Positions 30,470-39,467 are shown, counted from the first letter of the stretch. The stretch: DNA of 64,000 nt from Thermus tengchongensis (GCF_021462405.1 NZ_JAKEDU010000001.1:186001-250000), one strand, 5' to 3'. Numbers and translations are program-made. Notes: generated by a model from the letters alone, not told the origin.

Positions 30470-31907
30470 GGGGGAGGCCCAAGGCCCAGCCTGAGGCGGC
30501 GAAGAGCAAGAGGCCCAAGACCCCTCCCACGCCCAAGGGCCATAGGGCGGACCAGGGGTCAGAGGCTACCCAGAACTGCGCTAGCACCAGACCGGGCACG
30601 GCGGCCAGCAACCCGGCCAAAAAAGCCCGCGCCAGGAAGCCGGGGAGAAACCCCAGCCGCACCCCCTCCCTGGCGAGAAGCCGGAGGTAAAGGAAAAGCC
30701 CCAAATACCCCGCCAAGGCCGTGGCCAGGTTCAGGAGGAAAAGGCCCGCCTCCCGCAGGAGCCAGTACCCCAGGGTGTTGGTGAGGAAGACCAAGGCGCT
30801 GGCGGCCACCGCCTCCCGTATCCGCCCCAGGGCGTAGAGGCCCCGGAGGAGGAGGGTGTTCACTCCCCAGGGGAACACGGCCAGGCCCATGGCGGCAAGC
30901 ACCTGGGCGCTGAAGCGGCGGTTTTCCGGGCTTAAGGGTCCAAAGAGGCCGAAGAGAAGGACCACCACATAAGGGGCCAGGCCCGTGAGGAGCCCTCCCA
31001 GAAGGGCCAGAAGCAGGGAAAGCCGCCGCAGGGGCCCCTCGAGGAACCGGGCCAGCTCCCCGCCCCTTAGGGCGCTCATCCGGGGGAAGAGGGCAATAGC
31101 AGGGGAGGTGGCGAAGAGGCCCAGGACCATCTGGAAGACCACCTCGGCGTTGTAGAAGCCCGTGACCGCGGCCGGGGGGTAGCGGGTGAGGATGTTGGTC
31201 AGGACCAGGTTCAGAAACTGGCGCAAGGAGGTGGTGAAGGCAAAGGGGCCCATGCGGCCCAAGGCCGTGAGGAAGGCCGAATGCCAGCGCCACTCCAGGC
31301 GAAAGCCCTGGAGGAAGGGCAGCTGCACCAGGGCCTGGAAAAGCCCCCCCAGGGCCACGGAAAGCCCCAAGGCGGTGGGATCCCCAGGGTAGAGGGCCAT
31401 GAGGCCGATGGCCACCAGATTGAAGACGATGGGGCCAAGGGCGTAGGGCAGAAAGCGCTCCTCCGCCTGCAAAAGGGCGGAGAAGAGGGCGGCCATGGAG
31501 ATCCCTAGGAGAAAGGGCAGAAGAAGCCGGGTAAGGTAGACCACCTGGGCGAAGGCGGCCTCCTCCCGGAGGTGGCTTCCCGGGGCCACCAAAAGGGCCG
31601 CCACGAAGGGGGCGAGGAGGTAGGCCAGGCCCAGGACGAGGAGGTTCACCCCCAGGAGGAAGGCGGCGAAGCGGCGGGCGAAAACCCGGGCCTCTTCCTC
31701 GGAAAGACCCTTCAAAAGCGGGATGAGGGCGTTCTGGACCGCACCTTCCGCCAAGAGCTCCCGCAGGAGGTTAGGCACCCGGTAGGCCACGTTGAAGGCG
31801 TCCTTGAGGGCGTCGGGGAAGAGGGCGTTGAAGACCGCTTGGCGCACGAGGCCCAGAACCCTCGAGGCCAGGGTACCCCCCATGACCAGGAGAACCTTAC
31901 GGAGCAT
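30420..31907 (-). CDS. murJ: Lipid II flippase MurJ
   Basis: 495 residues with about 14 membrane helices. The family opening GGTLASRVLGLVRQAVFNALFPDALKDAFNVAYRVPNLLRELLAEGAVQNALIPLL contains the conserved Arg residues of the MurJ cavity. It flips the peptidoglycan precursor across the cytoplasmic membrane. ATG 31907 lies within the end of the nuclease-fusion gene (11-bp overlap), so the two are coupled. Confidence 0.93.
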   Translation of the reverse strand: MLRKVLLVMGGTLASRVLGLVRQAVFNALFPDALKDAFNVAYRVPNLLRELLAEGAVQNALIPLLKGLSEEEARVFARRFAAFLLGVNLLVLGLAYLLAPFVAALLVAPGSHLREEAAFAQVVYLTRLLLPFLLGISMAALFSALLQAEERFLPYALGPIVFNLVAIGLMALYPGDPTALGLSVALGGLFQALVQLPFLQGFRLEWRWHSAFLTALGRMGPFAFTTSLRQFLNLVLTNILTRYPPAAVTGFYNAEVVFQMVLGLFATSPAIALFPRMSALRGGELARFLEGPLRRLSLLLALLGGLLTGLAPYVVVLLFGLFGPLSPENRRFSAQVLAAMGLAVFPWGVNTLLLRGLYALGRIREAVAASALVFLTNTLGYWLLREAGLFLLNLATALAGYLGLFLYLRLLAREGVRLGFLPGFLARAFLAGLLAAVPGLVLAQFWVASDPWSALWPLGVGGVLGLLLFAASGWALGLPLRVLLARGSAGGSKGA

Positions 31908-32985
31908 TCCCCTCCAGAACCTCCTGGAAGACCTCGAGGAAGTTGGCCTGGTTTACCACCGTGAGCCCGTGGAGGGCGGAGAGCTCCTTGGCCCGGGTCT
32001 TGTCCATGCCCAGAAGGACCAGGAAGCTTTCCCGAGCGGAAAGCCCAAGCACCTTCTTGAGCCCTGCGTACTTGGCGATGTGGGCCTGGAAGTCCCCCGT
32101 CTTGGTCTCAAACCAGTAGACCCTTTCTCCCACCCGCACCAGCACGTCCAGCTCCATGGCGTCCCCATTGGGGAGCGCTACCTGGTAGCCCACCGCCACC
32201 TCGTGGGGCAGGTTCTTGGAGCGCAGGAACTTGCGCACCCTCTCGGCCACGTACCGCTCCAACCAGCCCCCGGTGAGGAAGTTCTGCACCCAGCCCTCGG
32301 TGCTGGCCTTGGCGCGGATGCGACGCTCCTCGCTCTTGTAGTGGTAGGAGGTAAGGAGGGCGTACTGCTTGAGCATGGTGCAGAACTGGGTGGAGTTGGC
32401 GATCTCCTCCTGGGAGGCCTCGGAAAGCGAAAGCTCAAACTGGCGCTTGGTGGAAAGGCTCTGCTTCAGGCGCTCGTAGAGCTTCTCCAGGCTGGGGTAG
32501 CGGTCCCCCAGGAAGAGGGCCAAGCGGGTGAGGACTTTTTCCTTCTCCTCCTCCTCCTGGGGCTTCTTCACCACCTGGATGCCCAGACCCTTGAGCCACT
32601 CTTCCACGGAGGCCACCTTTTTGGCCTTAGGGGCCTCATGGGCCTTGGCGGGCTCAGGCTGGGGCGGCTGGGCCTTCGGCGCCTCCGCAGGGGTTTCCCG
32701 CACAAGCCGCCACATCTCCCCGGCCAGGGCGAAGAAGCGGGACCGCACCGGGTCCTCCCCCCCCTCCAGCCCCGGGGGGGTAAGGCCCGAGCGCAAGGCG
32801 TCCAGGAGCCAGGCCTCGAGGGCCTCCCTCAGGGCCTGCCTTGCCGCCTCCAGGTGCTCGGCCTCCACCCTTAGGCCCAGCTCGGGAAGCTCCCCCACGA
32901 AACGCCCCGGGCCCGCCAAATCATAGCGGGCCTGGGCCATGGTCCTTTCCAGGTAGCGGGTGAGTACGCCCACGGGTTCCAGCAT
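31897..32985 (-). CDS. HicB-like domain fused to a Card1-like PD-(D/E)xK nuclease
   Basis: 362 residues. The N-terminus (about 1-70) reads YLERTMAQARYDLAGPGRFVGELPELGLRVEAEHLEAARQALREALEAWLLDAL, the beta-alpha pattern of HicB-type antitoxin domains. A Pro/Lys-rich linker follows. The C-terminal part (about 125-362) resembles the non-CARF part of Card1/Can2 (DUF1887): NFLTGGWLERYV, then a nuclease core with Glu278/Asp280 in AMELDVLV and Glu293-x-Lys295 in YWFETKTGDF. This predicts a metal-dependent nuclease regulated by something other than cyclic oligoadenylate. The gene starts 12 nt after the tRNA terminator and overlaps murJ. No CRISPR array is in the window. Confidence 0.72.
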   Translation of the reverse strand: MLEPVGVLTRYLERTMAQARYDLAGPGRFVGELPELGLRVEAEHLEAARQALREALEAWLLDALRSGLTPPGLEGGEDPVRSRFFALAGEMWRLVRETPAEAPKAQPPQPEPAKAHEAPKAKKVASVEEWLKGLGIQVVKKPQEEEEKEKVLTRLALFLGDRYPSLEKLYERLKQSLSTKRQFELSLSEASQEEIANSTQFCTMLKQYALLTSYHYKSEERRIRAKASTEGWVQNFLTGGWLERYVAERVRKFLRSKNLPHEVAVGYQVALPNGDAMELDVLVRVGERVYWFETKTGDFQAHIAKYAGLKKVLGLSARESFLVLLGMDKTRAKELSALHGLTVVNQANFLEVFQEVLEGNAP

Positions 32986-32997
32986 ATCAGGGCCAAG

Positions 32998-33023
32998 AAA
33001 AAGGCCCCGGTGGTTCCGGGGCC
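32998..33023 (-). terminator. Intrinsic terminator of tRNA-Leu
   Basis: On the minus strand GGCCCCGG, a 5-nt loop and CCGGGGCC are followed directly by TTTTT, a textbook rho-independent terminator three bases after the tRNA CCA end. Confidence 0.85.
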
Positions 33024-33026
33024 GCT

Positions 33027-33114
33027 TGGTGCCGGGGACGGGACTCGAACCCGTACGGGGGTAACCCCCCAGCGGATTTTAAGTCCGCAGCGTCTACCGT
33101 TCCGCCACCCCGGC
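33027..33114 (-). tRNA. tRNA-Leu, anticodon UAA
   Basis: 88 nt with an encoded CCA. The acceptor stem GCCGGGG/CCCCGGC, the anticodon arm with loop CTTAAAA (anticodon TAA), a long variable arm (GGGGGGTTACCCCC region) and the T arm with GGTTCGAGTCC identify a class II leucine tRNA reading UUA/UUG. Confidence 0.95.
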
Positions 33115-33125
33115 GGGCGCCTTTC

Positions 33126-33154
33126 ATGCTACTAAAGCGGGAAGTCCTCGCCAA
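33126..33154 (-). promoter_or_regulatory. Promoter of tRNA-Leu
   Basis: TTGGCG (33154-33149), a 17-bp spacer and TAGCAT (33131-33126) on the minus strand, 11 nt before the mature 5' end. The -35 lies within the last codons of the upstream LCP gene. Confidence 0.6.
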
Positions 33155-34283
33155 GCCTTAGGGTGAGATCCGCCCCCAAAACCGCCTCCCCGGAGATGCG
33201 GTAGGGCACCCCCAGCCTCTCCCCCAACGTTCGGGCCAGTACCCCCGGCCCGTTCTCCAGCACCTCGGTACGGGTGGGGGAAAGTTCCACCGGGTGCAGG
33301 ACCACCCGCAGGCCCAGGGCCTGAAGCCTCTCCCTGACCCGCTCGGCCTGGCCCTCCTGCCCGGGGCCGAAGACCAGGGCTACCCGTTTCCCAGAAAGCG
33401 ACACTTCCTCCGCGGTGCCCTCCCCGTTGAAGTAGAGGCCCACCAGTTCCCGCAGAGCCCCCTCGTCCACGCGCCAACCCCCGCCGCCAAAGCGTCCTGG
33501 CAGAAGGAGGCTCACCAGGGCGGGCCGCTTCATGGCAAAACCCAGGATGGCCCCCGTTTCCTGGCGGGTGAGGTCGGTCTGCACGTAGGGCTCCACCGCC
33601 GCCACGGCCCGCGGCAGGCGCAAAAGCCCGGAAGGGGAAAGAAGTTGCTCCTTGAGGGCGTGGAAAAAGGCCTGTTGCCGTTGCACCCGCCCGATGTCCC
33701 CCAAGGCGTCCTTGCGAAAGCGTAGGTAGCCCTCCGCCTGCTCGCCGTTCAGCACCTGGCACCCCGGCTTTAAATCGATGTCCAAGCCCGCGGCGGTGTC
33801 CCGGTAGCGCATGGGCTTCTCCACGCAGACCCTAACCCCCCCCAAAGCGTCCACCCCCCGGCGGAGGGCCTCGGTGCTCACCACCACGTAGCGGTCCGCC
33901 TGCACCCCGGTGATCTGGTCCACCGCCTCCTTCATGAGGTCCGGGCCGCCCAAGGGGCTAGCCGCGTTCACCTTGTGCCAGCCGTAGCCGGGGAGGTTCA
34001 CCCAGACATCCCTAGGGATGGAGAGGACCACCACCCGGCCCGCCCCCGGGTCCAGGCGCACCAGGAGGATGGTGTCCGCCAGGCCCCGAAACCGCTCCGG
34101 GGCCCGCCGGTGGTAGCCGGAGTACTCGGGGCTGGAGCCATAGACCAAGAGGGTCAAGGGGTTTTTGAGCCCTTCAGGAGCGGGCAACGCCCCATGGCGC
34201 ACCGTAGGGCCCAAAAGGGGGTAGGCCCAAATCCCCAAGGCCAGCAAAAGGACTGCGAAGAGAAGGAGGAGCAACCGACGCAC
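33132..34283 (-). CDS. LytR-CpsA-Psr (LCP) family protein with LytR_C domain
   Basis: 383 residues: one N-terminal membrane anchor (RRLLLLLFAVLLLALGIWAYPLL), an extracytoplasmic LCP domain with ADTILLVRLDPGAGRVVVLSIPRDVWV and GYLRFRKDALGDIGRVQRQQAF (conserved Arg residues for pyrophosphate binding), and a C-terminal LytR_C domain (VALVFGPGQEGQAERVRERLQALGLRVV). LCP enzymes attach anionic glycopolymers to peptidoglycan. GTG start with TAGACT 8 nt upstream. Confidence 0.88.
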   Translation of the reverse strand: MRRLLLLLFAVLLLALGIWAYPLLGPTVRHGALPAPEGLKNPLTLLVYGSSPEYSGYHRRAPERFRGLADTILLVRLDPGAGRVVVLSIPRDVWVNLPGYGWHKVNAASPLGGPDLMKEAVDQITGVQADRYVVVSTEALRRGVDALGGVRVCVEKPMRYRDTAAGLDIDLKPGCQVLNGEQAEGYLRFRKDALGDIGRVQRQQAFFHALKEQLLSPSGLLRLPRAVAAVEPYVQTDLTRQETGAILGFAMKRPALVSLLLPGRFGGGGWRVDEGALRELVGLYFNGEGTAEEVSLSGKRVALVFGPGQEGQAERVRERLQALGLRVVLHPVELSPTRTEVLENGPGVLARTLGERLGVPYRISGEAVLGADLTLRLGEDFPL

Positions 34284-34291
34284 GAAGGCTC

Positions 34292-34297
34292 AGTCTA
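34292..34297 (-). promoter_or_regulatory. -10 box of the LCP gene, leaderless type
   Basis: TAGACT on the minus strand ends 8 nt before GTG 34283. Confidence 0.55.
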
Positions 34298-34318
34298 CAC
34301 CCCCTCGGGTGAGGGGGA

Positions 34319-35635
34319 TTAGGGGAAGCAGTAGGTGGTGTCGGTCAGCACCCGGTCGGCGCGCACCAGGCCGAAGCCGTACTCATCGTCCTTCCCCGCA
34401 GGGCCCAGGTCCTCGGCGGTCTGGGTCAAGCAGGTATACACCTGATCCGGCGTGGGCCAGCTTTTGTATAAGCTAGCATACTTGCTCATGTACAGGGCTG
34501 CCACCCCCGCCACGATGGGGCTGGCGAAGGAGGTGCCCTCAAACCGGGCGTATCCTCCTGAAGGGACGGCCACCAGAACCCCCACCCCGGGGGCCACCAG
34601 GTCCAGCTCCGAGCCGCAGGCGGAGAAGGAGGCCCGCCTTCGGTTCTGGTCCACCGCCCCCACGGCCAAGGCACTAGGGCTGCTGGCAGGGAACATGACC
34701 GGGCCTCCTGAAGAGTACCCTGGGTATGGGCTCCGATAATTCCCCGCCGCCGCCACGATCACCATCCCCCCGGCCCGGGCCTGGGCCAGCTCCTGGTCCA
34801 GAAGCCCGTCGTATCCGTTGGTGCCCAAGGAAATGTTAGCAATGCGCACCCCCAAGTTGCGGGCGAGCCGCACCCCCTGGAGGAGGGTCAAAGTGGTAGC
34901 ATTGCCCTTATCAAAGTACACCTTGATAGGCACGATGTACCCTCCCCAGGTCACCCCGGCCATCCCCAGGGCGTTATCCGTGTCCGCCCCCAGGACGCTG
35001 GCCACGGCGAGGCCGTGGCCCCGGTCGGCGCTCCGGTCGGTGGGGTCGGCGTCCCCATCGGCCACATCCAGGTTGACGCCTGCGGGGAGGTACTTGCTGG
35101 CCTGAAAGTCCTCATGGTCCAGGATGCCTGTGTCCAGCACCGCAATGAGGGGAGGACTCTCCTGGCCCGTGCTCAGGTTCCAGGCCGCTTCCAGTCGGAG
35201 CAGGTTGTTAAGGTATACCTTCTGGGTTGTATAGAGGGGATCGTTGGGCGTCCGCAGGGGGCGGTAGAGGTAGTTGGGCTGCACGTACCGCGCCCCCGCC
35301 CGGAGGAGGGCCCGGGCCTTGGCCTCCTCCTGCCCTTTGGGCACCTTCACCCGCAAGAGGCCTTGGGAAAGGGCCTCTTGGGGTTCCACGCCCTCGGCTC
35401 GCAGGGCCTGGACGGAAAGCCCCGGCTTGGGAAGCACCAGGAGCTCCCCGGGCACGTATTCCCCGGCAAAGCGGCCCAAGCCTTGGAGGCGAAGAGGCTC
35501 CTCCGTAGCCTGCGCCTGCAAGGGTCCCACAGGGCACTCGGCGGGGTTTACGGGAGGCGGCGGGGGCGTCTGGGGGCAGGCGGTTAGCAGGAAGGCCGTG
35601 CCCAAAAGAAGCACCACAAACAGAAAGGACCTCAT
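34319..35635 (-). CDS. Subtilisin-family (S8) serine protease lipoprotein
   Basis: 438 residues. Lipoprotein signal ending LLTAC (Cys20), a Pro-rich linker, an inhibitor-like propeptide (about 60-125) and the S8 domain with Asp168 (VLDTG), His207 (RGHGLAVASV), oxyanion Asn299 (AAAGN) and Ser369 (GTSFASP). All four catalytic residues are present, so it should be an active secreted or cell-bound protease. ATG 35635 is chosen because TATAGT lies 7 nt upstream and the signal peptide starts there. Confidence 0.92.
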   Translation of the reverse strand: MRSFLFVVLLLGTAFLLTACPQTPPPPPVNPAECPVGPLQAQATEEPLRLQGLGRFAGEYVPGELLVLPKPGLSVQALRAEGVEPQEALSQGLLRVKVPKGQEEAKARALLRAGARYVQPNYLYRPLRTPNDPLYTTQKVYLNNLLRLEAAWNLSTGQESPPLIAVLDTGILDHEDFQASKYLPAGVNLDVADGDADPTDRSADRGHGLAVASVLGADTDNALGMAGVTWGGYIVPIKVYFDKGNATTLTLLQGVRLARNLGVRIANISLGTNGYDGLLDQELAQARAGGMVIVAAAGNYRSPYPGYSSGGPVMFPASSPSALAVGAVDQNRRRASFSACGSELDLVAPGVGVLVAVPSGGYARFEGTSFASPIVAGVAALYMSKYASLYKSWPTPDQVYTCLTQTAEDLGPAGKDDEYGFGLVRADRVLTDTTYCFP

Positions 35636-35642
35636 GGGTTCC

Positions 35643-35648
35643 ACTATA
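35643..35648 (-). promoter_or_regulatory. -10 box of the S8 protease gene, leaderless type
   Basis: TATAGT on the minus strand ends 7 nt before ATG 35635. Confidence 0.6.
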
Positions 35649-35670
35649 CGCCGGTGCCGTAAGGGAAGCC

Positions 35671-36468
35671 TTAAGCCTGGGCTAAGGTTTCCTCTATGCG
35701 CCCCGCCAGCTTCTCCAGGAAGGCGAAGAACATGGGCCCGTAGTGGGCCAGCTCGTCCCCATCGGTGGCGGCCACGGGAAAGTCCCATCCCCGCTCCTCC
35801 GCCAGGGCCCTCGCCTTCGCCAAGGGGTTTCTCCCCCAGGGCTTGGGCTCGTAGAGGAAGAGGTCGGGCCTGCGGCGCTTGACCTCCTCCAGGTCCGGCG
35901 GGAAGTAGGCCTGGGGCACGTCCAGGAAGATGGGCTTAAGGCCCAGGTGCAAAAGGGCCTGGGCGATGTAGCTCCCCCGGCCCACGGTGATGGGTCCGCC
36001 CAGGTCCATTTCAAAGTAGACCTTCAGGTCAAACCGCCCCTTGAGGCGGGCGTAGCGCTGGGAAAGCCCATGGGCCAGCTCCGCGGCCCGCTCCTCCAGG
36101 TCCAGAAGGTGGCCCAGGGTGGAGAGGTTTTCCAGGATACCGTAGGGGCTCGTGGGCAAGGGTACGGCGTAGACGGGAAAGCCCTCCTCCTTGAGCCTGA
36201 GGGCCTGCTCCCGCTGCACCCCGGTGGAGAGGAGGACCAAATCGGGCTTCAGGCTCCGGAGGAAGTCGGTGCGGGTCTTGGTGTAGGAGGCCAGGACCGG
36301 CAGGGAAAGCACCTCCGCCGGGCGGTGGCAGAAGGCGCTCCGGCCCACCAACCTATCCCCCACCCCCAGGGCGAAAAGGGCGTCCGTAAGGTTGGGGGCC
36401 AGACTCACGATGCGCCCGAAGCGGTCGGGGAGGTCTAGGGGGCCGAGAAGCTCGTGAAAGATTTTCAT
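35671..36468 (-). CDS. Cobalamin/heme-type periplasmic-binding-fold protein (BtuF-like) without signal peptide
   Basis: 265 residues of the helical-backbone metal-receptor fold: [26 protein letters not shown] is the typical opening of BtuF/FhuD domains, followed by [31 protein letters not shown]. No signal peptide or lipobox precedes it, and the start overlaps the end of hisD (ATGA), so the protein appears to be cytoplasmic. It may be a soluble corrinoid-binding protein rather than a transporter part; no transporter genes lie nearby. Confidence 0.72.
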   Translation of the reverse strand: MKIFHELLGPLDLPDRFGRIVSLAPNLTDALFALGVGDRLVGRSAFCHRPAEVLSLPVLASYTKTRTDFLRSLKPDLVLLSTGVQREQALRLKEEGFPVYAVPLPTSPYGILENLSTLGHLLDLEERAAELAHGLSQRYARLKGRFDLKVYFEMDLGGPITVGRGSYIAQALLHLGLKPIFLDVPQAYFPPDLEEVKRRRPDLFLYEPKPWGRNPLAKARALAEERGWDFPVAATDGDELAHYGPMFFAFLEKLAGRIEETLAQA

Positions 36469-37703
36469 TGCCTTAGGTCCAAGGAGCGGGCGTGGCCCTC
36501 GAGGCCCTCCGCCCGGGCCAGGAGGGCCCCCTTTTGGGCCAGGACCTTCACCGCGCCCTCGCTCAGGCCCATCACCGGAATGACCTTGAGGAAGTCCCGC
36601 ACCGAAAGCCCCCCCTGGAAGCGGGCGGTGCCCGAGGTGGGCATCACGTGGCTGGGCCCGGCGATGTAGTCCCCCAGGGCCTCGGGGCTCCCCTCCCCCA
36701 GGAAGACCCCCCCAGCGTTCTGCACCCTCCCCAGCCAGGGCAGGGGGTCCGCCAGGGCGAGGCAGAGGTGCTCGGGGGCGTAGAGGTTGGCCAGCTCCAG
36801 GGCCTCCTCGAGGTCCCGGGTGAGGACCAACCCTCCCTTCTCCAGGGCCCGCCGGGCGATCTCCGCCCGGGGAAGATCGGAAAGCTGCTTGGCGAGCTCG
36901 GCCTCCACCCGCTCCAAAAGGGCCCGCTCTGGGGAGAGGAGCCAGGGCTCGGAGTCGGGGCCGTGCTCCGCCTGGGCCAGGAGGTCTGCAGCCAGGAGCT
37001 TAGGGGAGGCGGAGCCATCGGCCACAATCAGGGTCTCCGTGGGGCCGGCCAGCCCATCTACGCCCACGACTCCGAAAACCTGGCGCTTGGCCGCCACCAC
37101 GTAGGCGTTGCCGGGACCCACGATCTTGTCCACCCGGGGGATGCGGGCCGTGCCGTAGGCCAAGGCGGCGATGGCCTGGGCCCCGCCCATGGCAAAGAGG
37201 CGGTCGGCCCCCGCCACCCAGGCGGCGGCCAACACCCCGGGGTGGACCCTGGGGGGACTGGCCACGATCACCTCCGCCACCCCGGCCACCTTGGCGGGCA
37301 CCACGCTCATGAGGAGGCTGGAAAGAAGGGGGGCGCTCCCCCCGGGGACGTACACCCCCACCCGGGAAAGGGGGCGGACCAGCTGGCCGAGAAGGCCGCT
37401 GGCATCCGCCTTCAAAAATCCCCCCCTGGCCTCTTCCCGATAGAAGGCCTCTATGCGCTCCTTGGCGGTCTCCAGGGCATCCCTGAGTTCCTCGTCCAGA
37501 TCCTCGTAGGCCTGGCGCCAGGCCTTCTTGGGAATCTCCTCCACGGGGTGGCCGTCCAGGTCCAGGCTGAAGCGGTCCAGGGCCGCATCCCCTTCCTCCC
37601 GCACCGCCTGCAGGATGCCCCGCACGATTTCCTCCACCGTGGGGTCAAAGGAAAGGCCCCGGCGGGCGAAGCGCTCCCTCACCTCCTCCGCGCGGTAGAT
37701 CAT
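36465..37703 (-). CDS. hisD: Histidinol dehydrogenase
   Basis: 412 residues. Oxidises L-histidinol to L-histidine in two NAD-dependent steps. [75 protein letters not shown] (zinc-ligand region) and [19 protein letters not shown] are diagnostic. It is isolated from other his genes here. TATAGT at 37710-37715 with GGAGG before the ATG gives its own promoter. Confidence 0.97.
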   Translation of the reverse strand: MIYRAEEVRERFARRGLSFDPTVEEIVRGILQAVREEGDAALDRFSLDLDGHPVEEIPKKAWRQAYEDLDEELRDALETAKERIEAFYREEARGGFLKADASGLLGQLVRPLSRVGVYVPGGSAPLLSSLLMSVVPAKVAGVAEVIVASPPRVHPGVLAAAWVAGADRLFAMGGAQAIAALAYGTARIPRVDKIVGPGNAYVVAAKRQVFGVVGVDGLAGPTETLIVADGSASPKLLAADLLAQAEHGPDSEPWLLSPERALLERVEAELAKQLSDLPRAEIARRALEKGGLVLTRDLEEALELANLYAPEHLCLALADPLPWLGRVQNAGGVFLGEGSPEALGDYIAGPSHVMPTSGTARFQGGLSVRDFLKVIPVMGLSEGAVKVLAQKGALLARAEGLEGHARSLDLRQ

Positions 37704-37709
37704 GCCTCC

Positions 37710-37715
37710 ACTATA
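37710..37715 (-). promoter_or_regulatory. -10 box of hisD
   Basis: TATAGT on the minus strand overlaps the last codons of the upstream gene and ends 6 nt (GGAGGC) before the ATG. Confidence 0.55.
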
Positions 37716-38310
37716 CCCAGCGGCGGCGCCTTTTCACTTCCTCCACCCCCTCGAGCACCGCCTCAAACACATGGTCCTGCACCTGCTGGGCCATCCTTGC
37801 GGGAAGGCCTTCCTCCAGCTCCACCAGGGTAAGCCCCGGGCGCAAGCGGTAATGCCAGCGCCTGCGCCCATTCACCTCGAGGTCCGCAAGCCTTTCCACA
37901 TACACCCGCCCCCCGGGCATGGGGAAGCGAGCCACCCCTCCCGGCTCCAGGGCTAGGCGGGGCAGGGCCAGGAGGAGGGAAAGAGGATCGTGGTAGGGCA
38001 CCAAGAAGGGCAGGGCCAGGCTTTCCTTGCCCTGGGTCACCAACACTAGCCCTTCCTCCTCCAGCCGCTCCACGGTGAACACCCGGCTCTCCCGCCCCTC
38101 CACCCGCTCGGCGAAGTATAAGGAGAAGCCCTCGGCGTCCGTTTCCGTCTGCCAGCGCTGGCGGGTCTTGGGCAGGGGCAGGTTCACCTCGGCGGTAAGG
38201 GTGGCCTTCACACCCCCTTCCGGCAGGGGGCGTACCTCCAGCCTCCCCTCCCCCGCCTCCTCCCCGGCGAAGAAGTAACGGTACACGTAAACGGCGGGGC
38301 GCTCGGTCAT
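37711..38310 (-). CDS. Unknown 199-residue protein, beta-rich
   Basis: Not recognised with certainty. There is no signal peptide. The sequence alternates short beta strands ([55 protein letters not shown]) like DUF3108-type beta-sheet proteins and ends in a basic helix ([28 protein letters not shown]). It follows the membrane pseudokinase gene by 4 nt, so the two are cotranscribed and may act together. Confidence 0.6.
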   Translation of the reverse strand: MTERPAVYVYRYFFAGEEAGEGRLEVRPLPEGGVKATLTAEVNLPLPKTRQRWQTETDAEGFSLYFAERVEGRESRVFTVERLEEEGLVLVTQGKESLALPFLVPYHDPLSLLLALPRLALEPGGVARFPMPGGRVYVERLADLEVNGRRRWHYRLRPGLTLVELEEGLPARMAQQVQDHVFEAVLEGVEEVKRRRRWV

Positions 38311-38314
38311 GGCC

Positions 38315-39454
38315 TTAGCGTACCCTGATGACCAGGGGTGGACCCGGTACCTCCAGGAGGTAGTCCACGGGATCGCGGCCTGCCACCCTGATGCGCAGGC
38401 GGTATACCCCCTTCTGGTCGAACTCCGCCCGGCCTGGAGCGGTGAGGAGCAGCTGGCCGGGCGCCATCCTGGAACCCTCCGGCGCCTCGAGGAGGAACAC
38501 CTCCGCCCGCTCCGTGGGAGGATCGGTGCGGAACTCCATCACGTATCCCCCTCCGGAAGTGGAGGAAGGGCGAAGGAGCAAAAGGGCCAGACCCAAAAGC
38601 ACCACGGCGCCCAGAAGCCCTAAAAGCAAGGTTCGCCTCCTGGGCCGCGGGGGTTCCACCACGGTAAAGGAAGGCTCCTCGGGCTCCTCGATGCGGATGA
38701 CCCGGGGCCGGCTTGGGGTCTTGCCCTCGGGGGGCGTGGTTTCCTGGGTGGGAGAAACCTCCTGGCCCTCCAGGGGTTCGGAAACAGGGTCCACGCTCAG
38801 CACCTTCCGCGAGGAGGAAGGGAGCTTGGGCTCCTCCTTGGGCTTGGAGGAAGCATCCCGTAGGGGCTGAGCTTCCTGGCCAGGGGTCTCCGGGGTCAGA
38901 TCCTTGGCCTCCTGTACACCATGGGCACGGGCAGGCCCCGAGAAAAGAACCTCCAGGGGGTCCTCCTTGGCCTCAATCCTTTCCAAGGTTTCCCTTAAGG
39001 GAAACTCGGGATAGCGCTCCCCGGCCAAGGCTCGAGCCAAAACGGCAAGGGCCTTCTCCGGCTCCCCGGAAAGCTCCTTAAGCCCCACTCCGGCCAACCA
39101 CACCCGCTTGCCCTTCACCAGGCAAAGCTCCGGGATGGGGGCATGGGACACCCCCTTTGCCTTCAAGGACGCCAGAATACGGGCCATCTCCCCTACCCAA
39201 TGCTCCAGGCGCTCCAGGTCCGCCACCCCCAGGTACTGGCTTAAGGGCACCGCCCCGATGGGCCACTCCAACACCCAAGCCTCCGGGGTCTCTTCCAAAA
39301 GGGGAAGCACCCCCTCCGCCGCCACCGGTACCCCTTGGGCCCCCTTAAGCACCATCACCGGCATCCCGGTGCGGGTATCCTGGGCTTCGTAAACAACCAC
39401 GGAGGCAATACGGGCAAGAATGCGCCGCAGCCAATAGGTACCCAAAACCTCCAT
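38315..39454 (-). CDS. Transmembrane pseudokinase with extracytoplasmic beta domain
   Basis: 379 residues from ATG 39454. The N-terminal part (about 1-160) aligns in outline with Ser/Thr kinases: VVVYEAQDTRTGMPVMVLKGAQ keeps the lysine strand, but the catalytic HRD loop is replaced (GVSHAPIPELCLVKGKRV) and DFG is AGVG. A Pro/Glu/Ser-rich linker leads to one membrane helix (RRTLLLGLLGAVVLLGLALLLL, about 265-285) and a PEGA-like C-terminal domain. It is probably a signalling or scaffold protein of the envelope. The earlier GTG 39472 overlaps the promoter. Confidence 0.7.
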   Translation of the reverse strand: MEVLGTYWLRRILARIASVVVYEAQDTRTGMPVMVLKGAQGVPVAAEGVLPLLEETPEAWVLEWPIGAVPLSQYLGVADLERLEHWVGEMARILASLKAKGVSHAPIPELCLVKGKRVWLAGVGLKELSGEPEKALAVLARALAGERYPEFPLRETLERIEAKEDPLEVLFSGPARAHGVQEAKDLTPETPGQEAQPLRDASSKPKEEPKLPSSSRKVLSVDPVSEPLEGQEVSPTQETTPPEGKTPSRPRVIRIEEPEEPSFTVVEPPRPRRRTLLLGLLGAVVLLGLALLLLRPSSTSGGGYVMEFRTDPPTERAEVFLLEAPEGSRMAPGQLLLTAPGRAEFDQKGVYRLRIRVAGRDPVDYLLEVPGPPLVIRVR

Positions 39455-39461
39455 CCCCACA

Positions 39462-39467
39462 AGTATA
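39462..39467 (-). promoter_or_regulatory. -10 box of the pseudokinase gene, leaderless type
   Basis: TATACT on the minus strand ends 7 nt before ATG 39454. Confidence 0.6.

Noticed and set aside
33124-33762. Open frame overlapping the LCP gene on the same strand
   Set aside because: Out-of-frame translation of the LCP protein; no start signals.
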